Under the pieces are notes generated by a model, which was not told the origin of the DNA, did no database searches, and worked only from the letters and a program-made list of their open reading frames with translations. The position numbers were made by a program, and so were the translations under genes. Shown here in pieces: positions 35,570 through 46,769 of a DNA stretch of 64,000 nt; the stretch's first letter is position 1, and each line of letters starts with the position of its first letter. This DNA comes from Micromonospora parastrephiae (GTDB taxonomy: Bacteria; Actinomycetota; Actinomycetes; Mycobacteriales; Micromonosporaceae), in the NCBI RefSeq assembly GCF_016802865.1, contig NZ_JAEVHM010000003.1, forward strand, positions 1-64,000, read 5' to 3'.

Positions 35570-36517
35570 TCAGCTCACCGGCTGCGAAACCGCTGGCTCC
35601 GTGGCGTAGCCGAGGATCGCGTCGATCGTCTCCGGGATGGTGATGGCCTCGTTGTCCAGGGATACCGCGAGGCTCAGCGTGTCACCGTCCCGGCACGCCT
35701 GTACGGCTATGTCGTACCGGTCGCCGCGCGGAGCGCCACTGCGCATCGCCCGGTCCCGGATGAGTGCGCTGTCCTGCGGACCCTCCGACAGCAGCGTCAC
35801 GCCATGAGCCGCGCCGAGCCGCGAGGCCGCCGCGTCGGGGTCGCGGTCGGCCAGGTGCAGTCGCAACAGGATGACGTGACCAGACACCATCGGCACGGTC
35901 ACCGCGTTGGTCGACAGCGATATCTCCGGGACGATCTCCCGCAGGTCCGTGGCGTGGTGTGAGGGGCGGGCATCGAAGACCGCACTGTTGGTCACGCCCT
36001 TGGCCGCCTTGTCGCTGTCCGTGCAGCATCGGATGATCGTGGCGTGTGCTCGCGCGATGCGGTCGACCCCGATCGCGGCCAGAGCGCGCCCGATCGCCGT
36101 GGTGTTGCAGCTCGCCAGCCGCGCACTTCGCAATCCGAACCCGATCTCCCGATTCAGGGCCGGGTGCAGGACCGGCCCGAGCGAGCGATCGCGCTCGCCG
36201 CCGCAGTACCGCACCGCGACGCCCGCCGCCCGATAGCTGGCCGCACGTCCGGCACCGCTGCGGCTCGGCCCGGCGTCGACGACCAGGTCGGCCTGTTCGA
36301 GCGCGTCGTTCCACGAGCCGGCGACAGTGATCCCCGTGTCCTCGGTCCGCTCCTGAGGCACGTCGTCGGTGAGGAAGTACGGCAGGTCCGGTCGGGCGGC
36401 CACCCCGCCGTTGACCCGACGGATCCCGACACCGACCAGTTCGAGATCCGGATGCTCGGTCACGGCGTCCACCAGGCGCTTGCCGATGACGCCCATTCCC
36501 AGTACTGCGATCTTCAT
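35570..36517 (-). CDS. Type II (archaeal-type) glyceraldehyde-3-phosphate dehydrogenase-like
   Basis: A 315-residue protein with an N-terminal NAD(P) site (KIAVLGMGVIGKRL) and the catalytic cysteine Cys137 in ASCNTTAIGRAL, the signature of type II GAPDH known mainly from archaea. The later region TVPMVSGHVILLRLHL fits the catalytic domain. Bacterial glycolytic GAPDH is type I, so this is a specialised enzyme. In cluster 3 it could reduce an acyl phosphate of 2-hydroxy-4-phosphonobutyrate to the phosphonate isostere of glyceraldehyde 3-phosphate, or be a resistant copy. ATG overlaps the upstream gene. Confidence 0.82.
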   Translation of the reverse strand: MKIAVLGMGVIGKRLVDAVTEHPDLELVGVGIRRVNGGVAARPDLPYFLTDDVPQERTEDTGITVAGSWNDALEQADLVVDAGPSRSGAGRAASYRAAGVAVRYCGGERDRSLGPVLHPALNREIGFGLRSARLASCNTTAIGRALAAIGVDRIARAHATIIRCCTDSDKAAKGVTNSAVFDARPSHHATDLREIVPEISLSTNAVTVPMVSGHVILLRLHLADRDPDAAASRLGAAHGVTLLSEGPQDSALIRDRAMRSGAPRGDRYDIAVQACRDGDTLSLAVSLDNEAITIPETIDAILGYATEPAVSQPVS

Positions 36518-37185
36518 TGATCCACCGTCTTTGCACTCGTCAGGGCCTCGTCGAGGAGCTGATCCGCCACCAGCCCGTCGCTGCACATGGCTAGGACAGG
36601 TAGCCGTCCCCGGCGCGCCCGGGGCGTGTCGAGCAGCAGGACCTCAGGCCACGCGGTGCCTCGGCCCCGGTCGAGCTGGAACTGGCTCGCCCGGGCGGTG
36701 TCCGTGGACACCACCGCCGGCAACACAGCCAGATCGCCGGTGACCACTGTCCCGTCCGGCCATCCGCCGACGAAGTCGGCTACGACCAGCCAGCACCGCG
36801 ACTGCTGGGCCGTGACCACCCGCGCGGACCAGGCGACTGGTCTGACACCGACCGTGTCGCCCGACCAGAAACTTCCGATCCGTACGGAATCGACAGGTCC
36901 CGCCGCTGCGGGCCCGCACATCCCCGCCGCTGGTGCGATCACTGTGGCCGAGCCGAATACGGGCTCGATACCCAGACGATCGATGAGCGCGCCGAGGATG
37001 ACCTCGATGCGCAACCTCGCAAGGTCGACACCGTCCGGCAGCTCGACCGGGCGCTCGTCGATCGACAGGACGCTCGCCGAGCCTTCGGCCGGTGTGACGT
37101 CCCAGCCCCGCTCACGTGCCACGGATGCCAGTGCACCGGCCAGCGGCCAGGAGGGATCGACATTGACCTGCCGCCGTTCAACCAT
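36514..37185 (-). CDS. Protein of unknown function in phosphonate cluster
   Basis: A 223-residue protein that I do not recognise. Visible features: an N-terminal region ending LPDGVDLARLRIEVILGALIDRLGIEPVFG, an Ala/Gly-rich stretch with VIAPAAGMCGPAAAGPVDSV, and CWLVVADFVGGWPDGTVVTGDLAVLPAVV. No signal peptide or membrane helix. It overlaps the FrbB-like gene by 8 bp and the GAPDH-like gene by 4 bp, so it belongs to the operon. A small-molecule binding or structural role is possible; I cannot say more. Confidence 0.75.
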   Translation of the reverse strand: MVERRQVNVDPSWPLAGALASVARERGWDVTPAEGSASVLSIDERPVELPDGVDLARLRIEVILGALIDRLGIEPVFGSATVIAPAAGMCGPAAAGPVDSVRIGSFWSGDTVGVRPVAWSARVVTAQQSRCWLVVADFVGGWPDGTVVTGDLAVLPAVVSTDTARASQFQLDRGRGTAWPEVLLLDTPRARRGRLPVLAMCSDGLVADQLLDEALTSAKTVDQ

Positions 37186-38173
37186 CTTCTGCCAACCTTT
37201 CCGTGACGGTGTCACAGACGAAGTCGGTCACCGCGTCGGTGGTCGCGTCGCCGCCGAGGTCGAGCGTGGTCGGACCGTCCTTCTTCGCCGCGAGGATGGC
37301 CGCTGAGACCGCCTCCCCGCGGCGGTCCTCCCCGAGCGCGGATAGAAGCATGGCGACGCTCTCGAACAAGGCGAGCGGGTTCACCTGCCGACGGTTCGCG
37401 AGGTGGCCGGCGTCCCCGTGTGCCGCCTCGGCAATGTGCACCCCCGCACCGCTGTTCAGGCTTCCGACCAGGCCCAGGCTGCCGGCTACCGCCGCGCCGA
37501 GATTGCTCAGCAGGTCGCCGAACGTGTTCGAGGTGAGGATGACGTCGAAGGCGCCGGGGTCCAGTACCAGCGTGGAGCACGCGGTGTCGGCCAGCATGTC
37601 GTCGAACGCCACCTCCGGATAGCGGCCGGACACCTCACGGGCCACCTCGAGGAACAGCCCCTCGGTGAGCTTGAGGTTGTTGGCCTTGTGCACAAGTGTG
37701 ACCTTCTTGCGGTTCTGCCGCCGTGCCAGCGCGAAGGCGGTCTCGGCGATCCGTTCGCAGCCGTGCCGGGTCGCGATCTTCACCGCCTGAGCGACGCCGG
37801 GAGCCGCCCACCATTCGATAGCGGCGTACATGTCCTCGACGTTCTCGCGCACGAGCAGGATCGGTCGCGACGCGTCGACGGGAATCGGCCGGATGCACGC
37901 GTAGAGGTCGAGTTGCTGTCGCAGATAATGGTTGGCGCTGCGCACGGAGCCGCCACTTGGCGTGGCGAAAGGTCCCTTGAGGGCCACCCGGTGGCGTCGC
38001 ACCGCCTCGATCGTTTCGGGCGGGGCGGTAACGCCGAACTGGTGGTACGCGCCCAGACCGGCCGGCATGTCGAGCCACTCGACGGGCAGCCCGGTCGCTT
38101 CGACCAACCGGCTCCCGGCGGCGACGAGTTCGGGGCCGACACCGTCACCCGCAATTCTCACGATCGTACGCAC
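37178..38173 (-). CDS. FrbB-like isocitrate/isopropylmalate dehydrogenase family enzyme
   Basis: A 331-residue beta-decarboxylating dehydrogenase: IAGDGVGPELVAAGSRLVEA, GPFATPSGGSVRSANHYLRQ, LVRENVEDMYAAIE (substrate arginine), VTLVHKANNLKLTEGLF (catalytic Lys), DMLADTACSTLVLDPGAFDVILTSN and HGDAGHLA. FrbB of FR-900098 biosynthesis oxidatively decarboxylates 3-(phosphonomethyl)malate to 2-oxo-4-phosphonobutyrate. PepM, FrbC- and FrbA-like genes nearby support that role. GTG 38173 overlaps the PRPP synthetase stop. Confidence 0.88.
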   Translation of the reverse strand: MRTIVRIAGDGVGPELVAAGSRLVEATGLPVEWLDMPAGLGAYHQFGVTAPPETIEAVRRHRVALKGPFATPSGGSVRSANHYLRQQLDLYACIRPIPVDASRPILLVRENVEDMYAAIEWWAAPGVAQAVKIATRHGCERIAETAFALARRQNRKKVTLVHKANNLKLTEGLFLEVAREVSGRYPEVAFDDMLADTACSTLVLDPGAFDVILTSNTFGDLLSNLGAAVAGSLGLVGSLNSGAGVHIAEAAHGDAGHLANRRQVNPLALFESVAMLLSALGEDRRGEAVSAAILAAKKDGPTTLDLGGDATTDAVTDFVCDTVTERLAEDG

Positions 38174-39104
38174 TACGGCGCCCCCTGTTCCTCGTCCCTG
38201 CCACCACCCACCCGGCACGCGCCGGGCGGGCTCCCACACCATTCGTCGATTGCCGCGAGCAGCAGCGCCACCTCGGCCTTGCTGTCGCCGACGCTGTCCG
38301 AGGTCGCCACCCGCACGGCCGGGCGAGCCGGACGCGAATCACCTCGCGCCCCGCCAGCAGGTGCGCGACGAACACGCTCATCCCGGCGCCGGCCGCGAAC
38401 AGCGCGTCGCGCAGCGGAACCAGGGTGGACCCACTGGAACAGAGGTCCTCCACGACGAGGCAGTGCCGCCCCCGCACCTCGTTCCCGATCCGGGCGTAGA
38501 ACGTGCCCGACGCGTCCTTGTGCTTCGCCAGTACCACCAACGGGAGCCGGAGCAGCCGCGCGACCCCCGAAGCCCGCAGCGCTGCTCCCGCGTCCGGGGC
38601 GACGACCAGATCGACCTCCCGCACCCAATCGGGTGGCCGGCGGGCGAACTCCTCGCCGGCGGAGATGTCCCGCACGACCAGGCCCGGCACGGCCGGCCCC
38701 ACGCTGTGCCGATCGACCGTGATCAGCCTGGTCACGCCGGCCGCCTTGAGCAGGGCCAGCACCATCCGGGCGCTGTGCGGCTCGCCCGGGCGCATCCTCC
38801 GATCCTGCCGCTGGTACGCCAGGTAGGGTACGAAGCATGTCGGCTCGGCGCCCCCGACACCGGCCACCGCGTCGAGCAACTGGAGCAAGCTGATCAGTCC
38901 GCGGTCCTGGCTGCCGGACATCGAGTGCACGACCAGGACATCGCGGCCGGACAGGTCTGTGCCGTCCGGGACGGTCACGAGCTGCTCGCCGTCGGGGAAA
39001 ACGTGCCGGTCAGCCAACACGGCTTCGAACTGTTCGGGAAGGTCACGCACGCGGAAGTGGTCATCCGGCCCGAACACGATGACGCGGATGGACGACCTGC
39101 TCAC
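38173..39104 (-). CDS. PRPP synthetase-like (ribose-phosphate diphosphokinase), frame broken near 38330
   Basis: IVFGPDDHFRVRDLPEQ, DVLVVHSMSGSQDRGLI, FVPYLAYQRQDRR, VAPDAGAALRASGV and CLVVEDLCSSGSTLVPLRD outline the two Prs domains. After LAGREVIRVRLA the frame shifts. The C-terminal PAVRVATSDSVGDSKAEVALL ... QGAP and its TAG, which overlaps the next start, are in another frame. One missing base in a C run near 38330 explains this, so the gene is probably intact (about 310 aa). The PRPP-binding loop is unusual (LCSSGST). It may make PRPP or a phosphonate analogue. Start GTG 39104 (GTGA overlap). Confidence 0.82.
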
Positions 39105-40171
39105 GCCATGCTCCTCGCGACTTCCCGGATCGCCAGCGCGTCGGTACACGCCTCGGTCAGGTCCGGTAGGGCGGGGCCGTTCCCTCGCATCATCGCGGCC
39201 CAGGCACGGAGCTGGCGGGCGAAGGCGGACTCCGGCCGAGTGGATCGGAAAACGCCGGTCTCCTCCCGTCCCGCGGCGTCCCAGTGCGTGACGGAGCATT
39301 CGCCACCGTCGTCCGCGTACGGTGACGGCATGGTCAGCTTCACCACGGTGCGGCCGGCGACGAGCTGCACGACTTCCCGGTAGCGTCCATGTTCCGGCAC
39401 CCTGGTGTGGCTCATCCGGACCATGAGGTCCGGGCGAGGACGCCAGCCGCACGTCACTGCCGAGCCGTCCGCCCAGGAGGCCCCGTACGTCGCCCCTCCG
39501 ATCAGGTCCAGACCCGTTTTCCGAAGCAGGACATGGACGAGGTTCACGTGATGAACCAGCGAACCACCCAACCCGTGCATCAGGACCTCGGCTCGTTCTG
39601 CTCCGGACACTCGCGCCGCGACCTCGATCGCCGAGGGGGGCGGTAACCCCCGGCGTTGCACGATCTCGGGGACGAGGTGTTCGATCTGCGCGGGCGAGTT
39701 GGGGTCGAGCACCCGTACGGTCAGCTCCCGGGCTTCCTCCATCAGCGGCTCCGCCTGCTGGAGGAAGCGCGCGACCGCCCGTGAGTGACGCTTCATGTAC
39801 CCGACGGCGACGGGGACGGCGGTGCGCGCGCTGTGCCGGCGCAACTGGTCGATCTCGTCCGGATCCACACTGACCGGCTTCTCACAGAGGACCGGTATGC
39901 CTGCATCGAGGCATTCGCCGACCACGGCAAGGTGGGTGTACCAGGGTGTCGTGCAGATCGCCGCCCGGGCGCCTGCCCGCACCGCGGCGGCGACACCGAG
40001 GTCGACCCGTACCGCCGGGTACAGCGCGGCCACCTCGGCTGCTCGGGCCGGATCCGGCTCGACGACCGAGATCAGCCGGAACTCGTCGGGCATCCGGGCC
40101 AGCGACGGCAGGTAGGCGGCGTGTGCGACCCGCCCCGCACCGATAAGTACCAGTGGAATGGCATTGGTCAC
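39101..40171 (-). CDS. Gfo/Idh/MocA family oxidoreductase
   Basis: A 356-residue NAD(P)-dependent oxidoreductase: LVLIGAGRVAHAAYLPSLA (nucleotide site), AAICTTPWYTHLAVVGECLDAGIPVLCEKPVSV (the EKP motif) and VAVGYMKRHSRAVARFL. I preferred GTG 40171, with GGAGA six bases upstream, over the ATG at 40183, which would leave only two bases to the divergent gene. It could reduce the keto group of 2-oxo-4-phosphonobutyrate or oxidise a sugar-like phosphonate; this is inference. Confidence 0.85.
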   Translation of the reverse strand: MTNAIPLVLIGAGRVAHAAYLPSLARMPDEFRLISVVEPDPARAAEVAALYPAVRVDLGVAAAVRAGARAAICTTPWYTHLAVVGECLDAGIPVLCEKPVSVDPDEIDQLRRHSARTAVPVAVGYMKRHSRAVARFLQQAEPLMEEARELTVRVLDPNSPAQIEHLVPEIVQRRGLPPPSAIEVAARVSGAERAEVLMHGLGGSLVHHVNLVHVLLRKTGLDLIGGATYGASWADGSAVTCGWRPRPDLMVRMSHTRVPEHGRYREVVQLVAGRTVVKLTMPSPYADDGGECSVTHWDAAGREETGVFRSTRPESAFARQLRAWAAMMRGNGPALPDLTEACTDALAIREVARSMA

Positions 40172-40185
40172 GATAGTCTCCATTC

Positions 40186-40992
40186 ATGCCCGCCGATGAT
40201 GTGCCGCCCTGTCTCGTGGATCTTCCGACGCCCACCTCGATCGACTGGCCGGCGCTGCTGACCCGTCTGACCCGCTGGGGCGGGCTGCTGGTGCTCCGTC
40301 AGCACACGTTCATGAGCGACGCCGCGGCGTTCGGTGCCTTCGAGTACGAGCTGGAGTGTGATCTGATCGAGCTGCTGCAGGCGCAGTTCGGTGACGTCAG
40401 CGTGCTCGCCGAGGAAACCTTCCACCGCACCGGCCGACCGGTGGGGACGCCGGGACGGCTCCAACTGGTGCTCGACCCTGTCGACGGGTCGCGCTCGTAC
40501 GCCGACGGCAGCACCACGTACGCGATCACGCTGGCCGCGCTGCTCGACGGGCGACCTCTCTTCGGTCTCGTACACCACCCCGCCGAACAGGTCACCTACG
40601 CCGCGGCCCGGGGCCTCGGCGCGTACCGCGGCATCCGGCGGCTGGAGTCGCGCCCCACCGGCTCTCGGCGGGTGGCGATCCGGCAACGCGACATGACGGG
40701 GTCGATGGCGCTCGCCGCCGAGAAGCTGATCCGCCACGGCTACGTCATCGAGGGGATGGCGTGCACCTCGCTGAAGCTCTGCTGGATCGTCGACGGCCGG
40801 ATCGCCGGGCTCGTCAAACCGGTGACCGAGCGCAACGGCATCCTGTCGACCTGGGGTCTCGCCGCCGGTCAGCTCATCACCGAGGAAACCGGTTACCCCG
40901 TTTCCTCGCTCGACGGCTCCCCGTGGGAGTGGGCCCCGGGGGAGATCGTTATCGGAGATGCCGGGTTCCGCTCGGCGCTCGGCCTGCATTAG
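40186..40992 (+). CDS. Inositol-monophosphatase-family phosphatase
   Basis: A 268-residue member of the Mg-dependent IMPase/FBPase superfamily: VLAEETFHR (first metal Glu), LVLDPVDGSRSYADG (the DPxDGT/S motif) and a C-terminal ITEETGYPVSSLDG with WEWAPGEIVIGDAG. It is the only plus-strand gene between two minus operons; its stop overlaps the next gene convergently. No ribosome site is seen, so translation may be leaderless. It could remove a phosphate ester from a pathway intermediate while leaving the C-P bond untouched. Confidence 0.83.
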   Translation: MPADDVPPCLVDLPTPTSIDWPALLTRLTRWGGLLVLRQHTFMSDAAAFGAFEYELECDLIELLQAQFGDVSVLAEETFHRTGRPVGTPGRLQLVLDPVDGSRSYADGSTTYAITLAALLDGRPLFGLVHHPAEQVTYAAARGLGAYRGIRRLESRPTGSRRVAIRQRDMTGSMALAAEKLIRHGYVIEGMACTSLKLCWIVDGRIAGLVKPVTERNGILSTWGLAAGQLITEETGYPVSSLDGSPWEWAPGEIVIGDAGFRSALGLH

Positions 40993-42053
40993 CTTCCCAA
41001 TCGGACCAGCGACCGGGCGGCGTCACGCAGCCGATCCCTGCCCGAAGAGCCCAAGCCGAGGCCGAGCGCGCCGTCCGCCAGCACCAGCGCCTCGGCGAAG
41101 GCCGTCGCCTTGGGCAGGTCCGCTCGCTCGAGCGCGGTCGTCAGATTGCGCACGAGATGGTAGACCACGATCAGATCCACGGCGTCCGGGTCGACCCCGT
41201 GCCGCGCGCAGGCGTCGTGCGCCTGTCCGCGGCACGCGGCGAACTCGGCGTCGTCGGTGGGCAGCGGTGCGGAGAAGGTCGCGAGCACCGCTTGCAGAAC
41301 ATACGAACTGTCGTGGTGGATCAAATCCAGATCCACCCCGATCGGTGCCGGCGAACCGGTCTCCCGCCATCCCTGCACCTGCGACGCCGGCAGGACGAGA
41401 TTGGCCGGCTTCGGATCACAGAAGAAGACCCGCGGACCGGGTGCGTCCTCGATGACGGCCGGGAGCCGGGCCGCCACATCGCCGCCGATCAGGTGCTCTA
41501 TCCGCGCCAGCGCTGCGGCGTACCGGTTCGCGACGGGGAACGGTAGGGGCGGGCCCAGGTCTTGCCGGATTGTCGCATCGCGCATCGCGCCCTCCACGGC
41601 GACGAACTCGTCCAGCAGATCCAGCCCGCAACGGCGAGCCCGGCCGGCGACGTCCGGAACGCAACCCGAGAGGAACCGCAGGTCCACCGCGGTGGGCTGC
41701 TGCAGGGTCACCAGCGTGTCGCCGACAATCCACTGTGGCACCGCGGCGTCGAAGCCGCACCGGCGTAGCGTCGCCAGCGCCACCCGCAGGATCTCCCGGG
41801 CCACGGAGCCGTGACGTAGCGGTTTGACGCGCAGCGGGACGAACCCTCGCCCGGCCCAGACGGGAAGAGCGGCGGCCATGGCCGCGCCCGCGTCAACCCC
41901 CGTGTCCTCCAGGACCACGTGCTCCGCCGCCGCACGGTCCGACCATCCGGCCGGGAGCGCCCGCCGGAGCAGATCGGCGAGCGCCTCCTCGGTATCGTCC
42001 CGGATCAGTGCCGCCATCAGCGGGCCGAGCGCCGCCCGGACCGTACGGCTCAC
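40989..42053 (-). CDS. APH/kinase-fold-like protein of unknown substrate
   Basis: A 354-residue protein. VFFCDPKPANLVLPASQVQG followed by IGVDLDLIHHDSSYVL resembles the catalytic loop (H/C-x-D-x4-N) and metal-binding Asp of aminoglycoside-phosphotransferase-like kinases; the N-lobe is weakly conserved (VPLRVKPLRHGSV). GTG 42053 overlaps the PhyH stop. A kinase in this operon could phosphorylate a hydroxyl or carboxyl group of the phosphonate intermediate. The fold assignment is moderate. Confidence 0.6.
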   Translation of the reverse strand: MSRTVRAALGPLMAALIRDDTEEALADLLRRALPAGWSDRAAAEHVVLEDTGVDAGAAMAAALPVWAGRGFVPLRVKPLRHGSVAREILRVALATLRRCGFDAAVPQWIVGDTLVTLQQPTAVDLRFLSGCVPDVAGRARRCGLDLLDEFVAVEGAMRDATIRQDLGPPLPFPVANRYAAALARIEHLIGGDVAARLPAVIEDAPGPRVFFCDPKPANLVLPASQVQGWRETGSPAPIGVDLDLIHHDSSYVLQAVLATFSAPLPTDDAEFAACRGQAHDACARHGVDPDAVDLIVVYHLVRNLTTALERADLPKATAFAEALVLADGALGLGLGSSGRDRLRDAARSLVRLGS

Positions 42054-42928
42054 GGCTGCCTGCGATGAGACGATGCGAACTCCCTCTCGTAGCGGGTCAG
42101 CCGGCGCACCTTGTGCTTCTCGACCCCGTCGACCGTGCGGGCGCTGTCCGGGTCGTCGAAGAGCGGCAGGTCGGCGGCCGGCGGCCGGATGAAGCGCTCC
42201 TGGTCCTCACCGTAGGGCCGCACGATGATGCGACGTTCCCGAGTGAGCGACGCGGCCCACTGCGGGTCGTAGAAGCGATAGCCACTGATCCAACTCGGCG
42301 TGTACGACAGGAAGAAGTTCACCCGGGTCGAGGTGCTGTTGTTCGGCTGCACCCGGTGCCAGAGGCTGGCATGAAAGACGGTGATCGAGCCCGCGCGCGC
42401 TCGCAGCACCCGCTCACCGGGCAACGTGCCGGTAGAGGTGTGCTCACCGTCGTATCCGGCCCGGTGGCTGCCGGGCAGGTAGACCAGATTTCCCATCTCG
42501 TCATGCGGAACATCGGTCAGCCAGTACCCGATGCGAAGCTTGAGCGGCAGCACCGGCGAGAACACCCGGAAGGGGACGGCCCGCGGACCGTCGATGTGCC
42601 AGTGGTTCACGACGGCCCCCGGCTGGCGCACGATCATGTCGTTCTGTGACAGGCGCACGGTGTCGCCGAAAATGTCGTACGCGAAGCCGATGTGCCGTTC
42701 GTGGTCGATCAGCTCCTGTAGATCCCGATGCCTCAGCACCAGGTCTTCGATCTTGTTGGTGTTCTTGGAGGAGGGCACCATGCCGGCCACCAACTGCCGG
42801 CCGATGTCGAGGTAGCGATCGACCGACTCCGGGTCGATGCGGTCATCCAGGTGGATGAGCCCGTTCTCCTCGAACTCCTCCCACTCGGACTTGGTGAAGC
42901 CGGGCGGCGCGGGTTTCGGTGAGGTCAT
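42050..42928 (-). CDS. PhyH-family Fe(II)/2-oxoglutarate dioxygenase
   Basis: A 292-residue protein of the phytanoyl-CoA dioxygenase family: HWHIDGPRAVPF gives the H-x-D metal ligands, ASLWHRVQPN the distal His, and STSTRVNFFLSY the 2-oxoglutarate Arg region. FR-900098 and other phosphonate clusters use such dioxygenases to hydroxylate late intermediates. ATG 42928 lies two bases before the aconitase stop behind GGAGGAC, so it is translated from the main operon. Confidence 0.87.
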   Translation of the reverse strand: MTSPKPAPPGFTKSEWEEFEENGLIHLDDRIDPESVDRYLDIGRQLVAGMVPSSKNTNKIEDLVLRHRDLQELIDHERHIGFAYDIFGDTVRLSQNDMIVRQPGAVVNHWHIDGPRAVPFRVFSPVLPLKLRIGYWLTDVPHDEMGNLVYLPGSHRAGYDGEHTSTGTLPGERVLRARAGSITVFHASLWHRVQPNNSTSTRVNFFLSYTPSWISGYRFYDPQWAASLTRERRIIVRPYGEDQERFIRPPAADLPLFDDPDSARTVDGVEKHKVRRLTRYEREFASSHRRQP

Positions 42929-42929
42929 G

Positions 42930-45581
<2,652 letters not shown>

Positions 45582-45594
45582 CGGCTGCGCAGAC

Positions 45595-46719
45595 TCAGGC
45601 GGCGAGCCGGTTGTAGATCTCGACCGCCTCGGCTGGCGAGACCTCACCACCGATCTCGATGGACCGGGACCGGATCTCCTCCAGGCACGGCACGAGCAGT
45701 TCGGGGCGCGGCGTCACACCGGCCTCCTCCAGCGCCCAGGCGACGAGAGCCCGGCCGGAGTGCTTCCCGAGCACGTACCGACGCTTGCCGCCGACCAGGT
45801 CCGGCGGGAAGGGCTCGAAGCTCGACGTGTCGCGGAACATGCCGTTGGCGTGGATCCCGGATTCGTGCGCGAACACGTTGTCACCGACGACCGGCTGCCA
45901 GGGGGGAAGTTGACGGCCGGTGGCCGCGCTGACGAGCCGGCTCAGCCGGGTGAGCTTGGTGAGATCGATGCCCAGGTCGACGTCGTACCGCAGTTGCAGG
46001 GTGGCCGCTGCCTGGGCGATGTCCGTCATGCCGGCCCGTTCGCCGATGCCGTTGATCGTCACGTGGAAGTAGCGGGCACCGGCCTTCAGACCGGCGATGG
46101 TGTTGGCCAGCCCCAGTCCGAAGTCGTTGTGGGTGTGGCACTGCAGGTCGATGGGGGCCGCCTCACGCACCAAGCGGACGCGCTCGCCGTACTGTTCCGG
46201 CGTCATGATGCCGATCGTGTCGGAGAGCCGCAGCCGGTCGGCGCCCGCCTCGTGCACCGCCCCCGCATACTCCTGAAGGAAGCCGCCCTCCGTACGGGCC
46301 AGGTCCTCCGCGCTGACCGAGACGAAGGCGCCGCGGTCTTTGGCCATACTAATGAGCGACTTCGCGGTTCCCAGCAGCCAGGAGCGGTCCTTGCGGACGC
46401 TGGCCTTGAGGTGGTTGTCCGACGTCGGCAAACCGATGTGAATCGTCTTGAAGCCCATGTCGAGTGACTTCTCGACGTCCTCCCGGACACCCCGGTGCCA
46501 CGCGACCAGGTGGGTGTTCTCGTCCTGGCGCTCGACCGTGGACTGTACGAACTTGAGTTCCTCACCGCCCATCGCGGGGATGCCGACCTCAAGCCACCGA
46601 ACGCCGGCGTCCAACAGACCGTTGAGGATGTCGGTCTTGACATGGAACGAGAACGCCGCGCCCGGCGTCTGCTCCCCGTCGCGGAGGGTGGTGTCCTCGA
46701 TGATGATGTCGTTGCGCAT
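45595..46719 (-). CDS. FrbC-like 2-phosphonomethylmalate synthase
   Basis: A 374-residue homocitrate/isopropylmalate-synthase-type enzyme: DTTLRDGEQTPGAAFS, LQCHTHNDFGLGLAN (metal His pair), TINGIGERAGMTD and HESGIHANGMFRD. It lacks the leucine-sensing regulatory domain. FrbC condenses phosphonopyruvate with acetyl-CoA. Position just after pepM supports this reaction. ATG 46719 has GAAAGGGA upstream; ATG 46773, overlapping the pepM stop, is an alternative. Confidence 0.9.
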   Translation of the reverse strand: MRNDIIIEDTTLRDGEQTPGAAFSFHVKTDILNGLLDAGVRWLEVGIPAMGGEELKFVQSTVERQDENTHLVAWHRGVREDVEKSLDMGFKTIHIGLPTSDNHLKASVRKDRSWLLGTAKSLISMAKDRGAFVSVSAEDLARTEGGFLQEYAGAVHEAGADRLRLSDTIGIMTPEQYGERVRLVREAAPIDLQCHTHNDFGLGLANTIAGLKAGARYFHVTINGIGERAGMTDIAQAAATLQLRYDVDLGIDLTKLTRLSRLVSAATGRQLPPWQPVVGDNVFAHESGIHANGMFRDTSSFEPFPPDLVGGKRRYVLGKHSGRALVAWALEEAGVTPRPELLVPCLEEIRSRSIEIGGEVSPAEAVEIYNRLAA

Positions 46720-46769
46720 GGCGTCCCTTTCTGAGCTGTCGGTCCGTGTCGTCGGCTGTGCTACCGCCT

